Part shown: positions 57,790 to 64,000 of the stretch, piece by piece
Layout: each line of letters begins with the position of its first letter
Numbering within the stretch: position 1 is the stretch's first letter
Assembly: GCF_002094305.1 (NCBI RefSeq)
Contig: NZ_LWTX01000001.1
Location: 558,001 to 622,000 of the forward strand
DNA from: Prescottella equi
GTDB lineage: Bacteria > Actinomycetota > Actinomycetes > Mycobacteriales > Mycobacteriaceae
Reading direction: 5' to 3'
DNA: 64,000 nt
Program-made: the position numbers and the translations under genes
Notes under the pieces: generated by a model
Seen by the model: only the letters and a program-made list of their open reading frames with translations
What the model was told of the DNA's origin: nothing
Databases searched by the model: none

Positions 57790-57844
57790 CGCCCCGCCCG
57801 ACCGGGCACACGCTGGAAGGTGTCCGGGCTGTGAGGAGTGCCAC

Positions 57845-58729
57845 ATGCAGGTTCCGGGACTGTTCGAATACGAGCGCGCCACCGATGTAGAGAATGCGAT
57901 CGCCCTGCTGGATCGGCTGGGCGACGAGGCGCGGATCGTCGCGGGTGGCCACAGTCTTCTACCGATGATGAAGTTGCGGCTGGCGAACCCCGAATATCTC
58001 ATCGACATCAACGACCTGGCGGCCGAGCTCGGCGACATCACGGTCGAGGCGGACGCGGTGCGGATCGGGGCGATGGTCCGGCATCGCCAGATTCTCGAGT
58101 CCGACGATCTGGCTCGGCTGCTGCCGATCTTCCGGGACGCCGAGAGGGTGATCGCGGACCCGGTGGTGCGGAACCGCGGCACGATCGGCGGGTCGCTGTG
58201 CCAGGCCGATCCGGCCGAGGACCTCACGACGGTGTGCACGGTGGTGGGCGCGGTCTGTGTGATCCGTGGGCCGACCGGGGTGCGGGAGGTGCCGATGGAG
58301 GAGTTCCTCGTCGGGCCCTACGAGACGGCCGTCCGCGGCAACGAGATCCTCACCGAGGTGTGGATTCCCCGGGTGCCGTCGGGATCGAGTGCGTACACGA
58401 AGGTCGAACGGCGGGTGGGGGACTGGGCGATCGCGGCCGCCGGCGCCGCGATCCGGTTGGACGGTGACCGCATCGCGGCGGCGCGGCTCGGCCTCACCGC
58501 GGTGGTGCCCGACGCCGAGCGTCTGGCCGACATCGGGGACGTCCTGCGCGGGCAACCGGCCGACGAGGAGAACTTCCGGCGGGCGGGCGAACTGGCCGGG
58601 CAGGCCTGCGAACCCGTCACGGATTCGCGCGGCACCGCCGCCTACAAGCGGCATCTCGCCGAGGAACTGACCGTCCGATCGCTGCGGACCGCCGCAGAGC
58701 GGGCGCACACCGGACGGACGGAGCTGTGA
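57845..58729 (+). CDS. coxM: CO dehydrogenase medium subunit (FAD)
   Basis: A 294-residue flavoprotein subunit that passes electrons from CoxS to the quinone pool. FAD-binding motifs are VAGGHSLLPMMKLR (near 32) and TIGGSLCQADPAED (near 115), both characteristic of CoxM. The usual length is about 288. The ATG follows GAGGAG, and the stop is 1 nt before coxS. Confidence 0.95.
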   Translation: MQVPGLFEYERATDVENAIALLDRLGDEARIVAGGHSLLPMMKLRLANPEYLIDINDLAAELGDITVEADAVRIGAMVRHRQILESDDLARLLPIFRDAERVIADPVVRNRGTIGGSLCQADPAEDLTTVCTVVGAVCVIRGPTGVREVPMEEFLVGPYETAVRGNEILTEVWIPRVPSGSSAYTKVERRVGDWAIAAAGAAIRLDGDRIAAARLGLTAVVPDAERLADIGDVLRGQPADEENFRRAGELAGQACEPVTDSRGTAAYKRHLAEELTVRSLRTAAERAHTGRTEL

Positions 58730-58730
58730 G

Positions 58731-59228
58731 ATGCAGGTGACGATGACGGTCAACGGCGCGGAGGTCGCCGACGACGTGGAGCCGCGCATGCTGCTGGTGC
58801 ACTTCCTGCGGGACCGTCTGGGCCTCACCGGAACTCACTGGGGATGCGACACCAGCAACTGCGGGACGTGTGTGGTCGCGGTGGACGGCGAACCGGTGAA
58901 GTCGTGCACCATGCTCGCCGTGATGGCCGACGGGCGCGCGGTCCGCACCGTGGAAGGGCTGGCCGCCGACGGCGTCCTCGACCCGGTGCAGGAGGGCTTC
59001 ATGCAGTGCCACGGCCTGCAGTGCGGATTCTGCACGCCCGGCATGATGATCACCGCCCGCGCACTGCTCGACCGCGACCCCGACCCGGACGAACAGACGA
59101 TCCGCGAGGCGATCTCGGGCCAGATCTGCCGGTGCACCGGTTACACCACGATCGTCCGGTCCGTCCGGTGGGCGGCCGAGCACGGCGGCGCGACCACCGA
59201 CACCGTCACCACGGGAGGCGCGTCGTGA
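58731..59228 (+). CDS. coxS: CO dehydrogenase small subunit (2Fe-2S)
   Basis: A 165-residue subunit with two 2Fe-2S clusters. The plant-type N-terminal cluster is CDTSNCGTCVVAVDGEPVKS plus the following Cys; the C-terminal four-helix cluster is QCGFCTPGMMI and CRCTGYTTIV. It moves electrons from the molybdenum-copper site in CoxL to FAD in CoxM. Its stop overlaps the coxL start (GTGA). Confidence 0.96.
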   Translation: MQVTMTVNGAEVADDVEPRMLLVHFLRDRLGLTGTHWGCDTSNCGTCVVAVDGEPVKSCTMLAVMADGRAVRTVEGLAADGVLDPVQEGFMQCHGLQCGFCTPGMMITARALLDRDPDPDEQTIREAISGQICRCTGYTTIVRSVRWAAEHGGATTDTVTTGGAS

Positions 59229-61621
59229 CCACGCTCGACCACCCGCAGACGGACCCCGACCGCCCCGTCAACGACGGCAAGCCATGCGGGCACGGTCGCA
59301 TGCTCCGCAAGGAGGACCCGCGGTTCATCCGCGGCCAGGGACGCTACGTCGACGACGTGCAGTTGCCCGGCATGCTGCACCTGGCGATCCTGCGGTCGCC
59401 GGTGGCGCACGCGCGGGTCGTGCGGATCGACACCACGGCCGCGCAGGCGCACCCGAAGGTCGCGGCGGTCGTCACCGGCGCCGATCTCGCCGAGAAGGGC
59501 CTGGCGTGGATGCCGACTCTGTCGAACGACGTGCAGGCGGTGCTCGCGACGGACAAGGCCCGGTTCCAGGGGCAGGAGGTGGCGTTCGTCGTTGCCGAGG
59601 ACCGGTACTCGGCGCGCGACGCGCTCGAGCTGATCGACGTCGAGTACGAGATCCTGGACCCGGTGATCGACGCCCGCCGAGCCCTCGCCGCGGACGCCCC
59701 CGTCATCCGCACCGACCTGGACGGCAAGACCGACAACCACTGCTTCGACTGGGAGACGGGAGATTCCGCCGCCACCGCGGCCGTGTTCGACAGGGCCGAC
59801 GTGGTGGTACGGCAGGAGATGGTCTACCCGCGCGTGCATCCGGCGCCGATGGAGACGTGCGGCGCGGTCGCCGACTACGACGCCGTCGACGGCAAGCTCA
59901 CGCTGTGGTCGACCAGCCAGGCCCCGCACGCGCACCGCACGCTGTACGCGCTGGTCGCAGGGTTGCCCGAGCACAAGATCCGGGTGGTCTCGCCGGACAT
60001 CGGCGGCGGTTTCGGCAACAAGGTACCGATCTACCCGGGCTACGTGTGCGCCATCGTCGGGTCGCTGCTCACCGGCAAACCCGTCAAGTGGATGGAGGAT
60101 CGTAGCGAGAACCTCACCAGCACCGGCTTCGCGCGGGACTACATCATGGTCGGCGAGATCGCCGCCACGCGGGAGGGGAAGATCCTCGCGATCCGCACCG
60201 ACGTCCTGGCCGACCACGGTGCGTTCAACGGCACCGCGGCCCCGGTGAAGTACCCGGCCGGGTTCTTCGGCGTGTTCACCGGTAGCTACGACCTCGAGGC
60301 CGCGTACTGCCACATGACCGCGGTCTACACGAACAAGGCACCGGGGGGAGTCGCGTACGCGTGCTCGTTCCGGATCACCGAAGCGGTATACCTGGTGGAA
60401 CGGTTGGTCGACTGTCTCGCGTTCGATCTCGACCTGGACCCCGCGGAGCTGCGGCTGCGCAATCTTTTGCGCCCAGAGCAGTTTCCGTACACCTCCAAGA
60501 CCGGGTGGAAGTACGACTCGGGCGACTACGCGACGACGATGCGCAAGGCCATGGACATGATCGGCTACGACGACCTGCGCCGCGAGCAGGCCGAGCGGCG
60601 TCGGCGCGGCGAGCTGATGGGCATCGGGATGTCGTTCTTCACCGAGGCGGTCGGCGCCGGACCGCGCAAGGACATGGACATCCTCGGGCTCGGCATGGCC
60701 GACGGCTGTGAACTCACCGTGCATCCGACCGGCAAGGCCGTGGTCCGGCTGTCCGTGCAAACCCAGGGCCAGGGGCACGAGACGACGTTCGCGCAGATCG
60801 TCGCGGAGGAACTTGGCATCCCGCCCGAGGACATCGACGTGGTCCACGGCGACACGGACAACACCCCGTTCGGACTCGGCACGTACGGCAGCCGGTCGAC
60901 GCCGGTGTCGGGCGCGGCGGCGGCGCTGGTGGCCCGCAAGGTCCGCGACAAGGCGCGGATCATCGCGTCGGGGATGCTCGAGGTGTCCGTCGCCGACCTG
61001 GAGTGGGAGAAGGGCAACTTTCACGTCAAGGGTGACCCGTCGGCGGCGGTGACGATCCAGGACATCGCGATGCGCTCGTACGGGGCCGGCGATCTGCCCG
61101 ACGGCATCGAGGGCGGGCTCGAGGCCCAGATCTGTTACAACCCGGAGAATCTCACGTACCCGTACGGCGCGTACTTCTGCGTCGTGGACGTCGACCCGGG
61201 CACCGGGCAGGTGAGCGTGCGCCGCTTCCTCGCCGTCGACGACTGCGGCACCCGGATCAACCCGATGATCATCGAGGGTCAGGTGCACGGCGGCATCACC
61301 GACGGAATCGGCATGGCGCTCATGGAGATCGTCGCGTTCGACGAGGACGGCAACTGTCTCGGCGGGTCGCTCATGGACTACCTCATTCCGACCGCGCGTG
61401 AGGTGCCGCACCTCGAGACCGGGTACACCGTCACCCCCTCGCCGCACCACCCGATCGGCGCCAAGGGGATCGGCGAGAGCGCGACGGTCGGCTCACCGCC
61501 GGCGGTGGTGAACGCCGTCGTCGACGCCTTGAAACCGTTCGGGGTGCGGCACGCGGACATGCCGTTGACACCGTCGCGGGTGTGGGAGGCGATGCAGGGT
61601 CGCGCGACCCCGCCGATCTGA
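59225..61621 (+). CDS. coxL: Form I CO dehydrogenase large subunit
   Basis: A 798-residue catalytic subunit with the Mo-Cu molybdopterin cytosine dinucleotide site. The form I signature AYXCSFR is present as AYACSFR with Cys380, the copper ligand. Other motifs are RGQGRYVDDV, HPAPMETCGAV, PDIGGGFGNKVPIYPGYVC, QTQGQGHETTFAQI, GTYGSRSTPVSGAA, and the catalytic-glutamate motif GAKGIGESATVGSPP near the C-terminus. The form II loop AYRGAGR is absent, supporting true CO oxidation. The GTG start overlaps the coxS stop. Confidence 0.96.
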   Translation: MTTLDHPQTDPDRPVNDGKPCGHGRMLRKEDPRFIRGQGRYVDDVQLPGMLHLAILRSPVAHARVVRIDTTAAQAHPKVAAVVTGADLAEKGLAWMPTLSNDVQAVLATDKARFQGQEVAFVVAEDRYSARDALELIDVEYEILDPVIDARRALAADAPVIRTDLDGKTDNHCFDWETGDSAATAAVFDRADVVVRQEMVYPRVHPAPMETCGAVADYDAVDGKLTLWSTSQAPHAHRTLYALVAGLPEHKIRVVSPDIGGGFGNKVPIYPGYVCAIVGSLLTGKPVKWMEDRSENLTSTGFARDYIMVGEIAATREGKILAIRTDVLADHGAFNGTAAPVKYPAGFFGVFTGSYDLEAAYCHMTAVYTNKAPGGVAYACSFRITEAVYLVERLVDCLAFDLDLDPAELRLRNLLRPEQFPYTSKTGWKYDSGDYATTMRKAMDMIGYDDLRREQAERRRRGELMGIGMSFFTEAVGAGPRKDMDILGLGMADGCELTVHPTGKAVVRLSVQTQGQGHETTFAQIVAEELGIPPEDIDVVHGDTDNTPFGLGTYGSRSTPVSGAAAALVARKVRDKARIIASGMLEVSVADLEWEKGNFHVKGDPSAAVTIQDIAMRSYGAGDLPDGIEGGLEAQICYNPENLTYPYGAYFCVVDVDPGTGQVSVRRFLAVDDCGTRINPMIIEGQVHGGITDGIGMALMEIVAFDEDGNCLGGSLMDYLIPTAREVPHLETGYTVTPSPHHPIGAKGIGESATVGSPPAVVNAVVDALKPFGVRHADMPLTPSRVWEAMQGRATPPI

Positions 61622-61634
61622 CGAAGGAGTTCGC

Positions 61635-62519
61635 ATGGACCTGAGTGCGCGCGCCGCCGAACTGACGGGCGAGCGGCGTCCGTTCGTGCGTGCGACGGTG
61701 GTCCGCGCCCAACAGCCCACGTCGACCTGGCCCGGCGATCGGGCGATCGTGTTGCCGGACGGCATGATCGAGGGATTCGTCGGTGGACACTGTGTTCAGA
61801 ACTCGGTGCGCCGCGCGGCGCTCGATGCCGTCGCGTCGGGGGAGAGCGTGCTGCTGCGCATCCTGCCCGACGGCGGACCGGCCTTCCCGGACGCGCCGGG
61901 CGCCGACGTCGTCGTGAACCCGTGCCTGTCCGGTGGGGCGATGGAGATCTTCCTCGAACCGTGCCTGCCGGCCCCGATCGTGCGGGTGGCCGGCGCCACG
62001 CCGGTCGCCGACGCCGTCGCCCGGGTCCTCGAGGTGCTCGACGTCGACGTCCGCCGGGGCATCTCCGTCGGCGACGGGGAGGCTGCGGTGATCGTCGCGA
62101 GTCTCGGCGGCGACGAACCTGCCGTGATCCGCGAGGCGCTGGACTCGGGAGTCGGTTACGTCGGACTGGTGGCGAGCAGCAGGCGCGGCGCCGCGATCGT
62201 CGACGAACTCGACCTCGACGAACCGGAACGGGCTGTCGTGCACACCCCGGCAGGGCTTCCGATCGGTGCCCGAACTCCGGGGGAGATCGCGGTGTCGATC
62301 GCGGCCGAACTGGTGCGCGCGATCCGGATCGGGCAGCTGGATTCGGCTGCGGCCGAGGCGGAACCGGATGCGGCCCTCACTGTCATCGATCCGGTGTGCG
62401 GCATGACGGTCCTCGTCGGCGCGGACACGCCGCACCTGCAGATCGACGGGGAGGACTACTGGTTCTGCGCGCCGGGCTGCCGCCGCGCCTACGAGAAGGA
62501 GCGTGCGCGATGTTCGTGA
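61635..62519 (+). CDS. coxF: CoxF-like XdhC protein with C-terminal YHS domain
   Basis: A 294-residue accessory protein. Residues 1-110 form an XdhC/CoxI domain (TWPGDRAIVLPDGMIEGFVG, GHCVQNSVRRAALD); 115-240 a Rossmann-like domain (VGYVGLVASSRRGAAIVDEL, GARTPGEIAVSIAAELVRAI); and about 248-290 a YHS metal-binding domain (DPVCGMTVLV, then YWFCAPGCRRAYEKE) with a Cys-x-Cys-like metal site. The YHS unit is suggestive of copper or other metal delivery to the active site. It overlaps the mocA-like gene by 10 nt. Confidence 0.85.
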   Translation: MDLSARAAELTGERRPFVRATVVRAQQPTSTWPGDRAIVLPDGMIEGFVGGHCVQNSVRRAALDAVASGESVLLRILPDGGPAFPDAPGADVVVNPCLSGGAMEIFLEPCLPAPIVRVAGATPVADAVARVLEVLDVDVRRGISVGDGEAAVIVASLGGDEPAVIREALDSGVGYVGLVASSRRGAAIVDELDLDEPERAVVHTPAGLPIGARTPGEIAVSIAAELVRAIRIGQLDSAAAEAEPDAALTVIDPVCGMTVLVGADTPHLQIDGEDYWFCAPGCRRAYEKERARCS

Positions 62520-63100
62520 CCGGACTGGTGCTCGCCGCCGGATCGTCGCGGCGGCTGGGTCGGCCGAAACAACTCCTGCCCTACCGCGGGGCGACGCTGC
62601 TCGACGCGACGCTCACGGTGGCCCGCGCCTGCCGCTTCCACCAGCTGTTGGTGACGGTGCCCGGATCCGCCGACGCCATCGAGGACCTCGTCGACCTCGG
62701 TGGATGCACCGTCGTGCACTGCCCGGACGCCGCAAGCGGATGCTCGGCTTCGGTGAAAGCCGCCCTGCCGCACATCGACCCCCTCGCCTCCGGGATCGTG
62801 CTGATGCTCGGTGACCAGCCCGGGGTGTCTCCCCGTGCGGTCCGCGCGCTGGTCGAGCGGGGCCGTCTCGAGAACATCGGACTGTGTCGCTACCGCGACG
62901 GCGAGGGACATCCGCTGTGGCTGGGGCGGGACGTGTTCGGCGACCTCGCCGACCTGTACGGCGACAAGGCCGTGTGGAAGCTGTTCGACCGCGACGACAT
63001 CGACGTGTTCGACGTGCCGGCGGAAGGCCGGATACCCCTCGACGTCGACACGTGGGACGAGTACCGGGCGCTGCTCGACCAGGACCGGGACGCCTCGTGA
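62510..63100 (+). CDS. mocA: Molybdenum cofactor cytidylyltransferase-like protein
   Basis: A 196-residue nucleotidyltransferase of the MobA-like NTP_transf_3 class. The N-terminal LAAGSSRRLGRPKQLLPYRG binds the nucleotide; LMLGDQPGVSPRAVRALVE carries the metal-binding aspartate; GHPLWLGRDVF and DVDTWDEYRALL complete the fold. Molybdenum hydroxylases of the CO dehydrogenase type use the cytosine dinucleotide form of the cofactor, so a MocA role is expected. It overlaps the genes on both sides and has AAGGAG upstream. Confidence 0.87.
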   Translation: MFVTGLVLAAGSSRRLGRPKQLLPYRGATLLDATLTVARACRFHQLLVTVPGSADAIEDLVDLGGCTVVHCPDAASGCSASVKAALPHIDPLASGIVLMLGDQPGVSPRAVRALVERGRLENIGLCRYRDGEGHPLWLGRDVFGDLADLYGDKAVWKLFDRDDIDVFDVPAEGRIPLDVDTWDEYRALLDQDRDAS

Positions 63101-63996
63101 CCGAGGCCGTCACCGCGATCGTCCCCGACGTCGACATGCTGATCCGCCGCTTCGACGAGCGGGACTATCTCCTCGACGAGGGCACCGCCACGGCGCTGTT
63201 CCTGGCGCTGCAACTGGGGCGGCCGTTGCTGCTCGAGGGGGAGCCCGGGGTGGGGAAGACGACCGCGGCCAAGGCGCTCGCTGCCGCGTTGACCACACCG
63301 TTGGTGCGACTGCAGTGCTACGAGGGCCTCGGCGCCGACGAGGCCCTGTACGACTGGAACTACCAGCGGCAACTGCTGGCCGTGCGGGTCTCCGAGGCGC
63401 GCGGTGACCGGCTGCAGGAGGCGGACCTGTTCACCGAACCGTTCCTGCTCGAACGCCCGATCCTGCGCTGCGTGCGGCACCGCGGGCCGATCCCACCGGT
63501 GTTGCTGATCGACGAGATCGACCGCGCGGACGACGAATTCGAGGCGCTGCTGCTCGAGTTCCTCGGCGAGGCGGCCGTGACGGTGCCCGAGATCGGTACG
63601 TTCGTCGCGGACCGGCCGCCGATCGTCGTGCTGACGTCGAACCGCAGCCGGGACCTGCACGACGCACTTCGCCGACGCTGCCTCTACCACTGGATCGACT
63701 ACCCGGCTCCGGAGCGGGCCGCGGCGATCCTGCGTCGCACGGTTCCCGGCGCGACGCAGCCGCTGATCGCGAGCGTCACCGACTTCCTGGGCGTGGCCCG
63801 CCGTCTCGACCTCGACAAGGCGCCGGGCGTCGCCGAGGCCGTCGACTGGGTGTCGGCACTCGCCGCGCTCGGCGCCGCCGACCTCGTGGCGGCCGATGCG
63901 CTCGCGAGCCTCGGCGCGATCGCGAAGACCCCCGACGACCGGACCGTGCTGGCCGAGGCGGTGACTGCGTACGCCGCGTGCGGGAGGACAGGATGA
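63097..63996 (+). CDS. coxD: CoxD, MoxR-type AAA+ ATPase
   Basis: A 299-residue AAA+ chaperone needed, in Oligotropha, to build the sulphur-copper part of the CoxL active site. Walker A is GEPGVGKTT (near 48), Walker B is LLIDEIDRADDEFEA, sensor 1 is VVLTSNRSRDLHDALRRRC, and the sequence continues YHWIDYPAPERAAAIL. The GTG start overlaps the mocA-like stop (GTGA). Its stop overlaps the next start (ATGA). Confidence 0.92.
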   Translation: MTEAVTAIVPDVDMLIRRFDERDYLLDEGTATALFLALQLGRPLLLEGEPGVGKTTAAKALAAALTTPLVRLQCYEGLGADEALYDWNYQRQLLAVRVSEARGDRLQEADLFTEPFLLERPILRCVRHRGPIPPVLLIDEIDRADDEFEALLLEFLGEAAVTVPEIGTFVADRPPIVVLTSNRSRDLHDALRRRCLYHWIDYPAPERAAAILRRTVPGATQPLIASVTDFLGVARRLDLDKAPGVAEAVDWVSALAALGAADLVAADALASLGAIAKTPDDRTVLAEAVTAYAACGRTG

Positions 63997-64000
63997 GAGG
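63993..64000 (+). CDS. coxE: Start of the next cox gene, probably coxE (truncated)
   Basis: An ATG overlaps the coxD stop and follows GGGAGGACAGG, a good ribosome site. Only the first codons (MR) are inside the window. In cox clusters coxD is usually followed by coxE, a von Willebrand A-type protein; the identity here is inferred from gene order alone. Confidence 0.45.

Noticed and set aside
59141-61450. A 769-codon minus-strand open frame opposite coxL
   Set aside because: Shadow of coxL; the sense frame has all catalytic motifs.

Overview
The window is high-GC actinobacterial chromosome, most likely from Rhodococcus or a close mycolic-acid-producing relative. The evidence is a single-polypeptide type I fatty acid synthase followed by AcpS, a homologue of the mycolate reductase CmrA, an L,D-transpeptidase lipoprotein, a DUF4185 (GH183-like) secreted protein, and frequent GTG starts. 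Gene order matches, from memory, two blocks of the Mycobacterium tuberculosis chromosome: amt-glnB-glnD-ffh-amidohydrolase (Rv2920c to Rv2915c) and fas-acpS-M20 peptidase-bcp-DUF3618-ldt-orn-DUF853-cmrA (Rv2524c to Rv2509). No plasmid, phage, IS or CRISPR sequence was seen.

Layout. 1-3848: ammonium transporter (5' truncated), PII protein and GlnD, a nitrogen-signalling operon. 3973-6654: Ffh and an amidohydrolase. 6825-12511: assorted genes (a two-domain SnoaL-like protein, a small membrane protein with a YidC paralogue, an aldo/keto reductase with a divergent TetR regulator, tRNA-Leu, an HhH-like protein). 12956-22668: fas and acpS, translationally coupled, with paired palindromes upstream. 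22780-27859: an apparent insertion carrying a DrrAB-like ABC exporter flanked by two TetR regulators, plus an orphan SNF2-like helicase. 27937-41547: the conserved block resumes with the M20 peptidase, PrxQ, DUF3618, two tRNA-Lys, L,D-transpeptidase, tRNA-His, orn, a DUF853 ATPase, cmrA and a dienoyl-CoA reductase, interrupted by an NDMA-type alcohol dehydrogenase and a stand-alone lysA paralogue. It also holds a 38-codon peptide gene and a 61-nt palindrome.

41648-55413: sodium:solute symporter with a 43-residue partner, MFS transporter, thioesterase/TetR pair, epoxide-hydrolase-like protein, a DesT-like regulator divergent from a ferredoxin-reductase/DesA3 desaturase operon, glutamate dehydrogenase, and two secreted enzymes (DUF4185 protein and lipase). 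55444-64000: tRNA-Arg, then a LysR regulator divergent from a form I aerobic carbon monoxide dehydrogenase cluster (coxI, coxM, coxS, coxL, coxF, a mocA-like gene, coxD, and the first codons of a probable coxE), running off the right edge.

Together the genes cover nitrogen sensing and assimilation, fatty acid synthesis, desaturation and mycolate maturation, cell-wall cross-linking and possibly arabinan turnover, and energy scavenging from CO. The most distinctive items are the cox cluster with its LysR-type operator candidate, the insertion next to acpS, the 38-codon peptide gene, and several strong unexplained palindromes.
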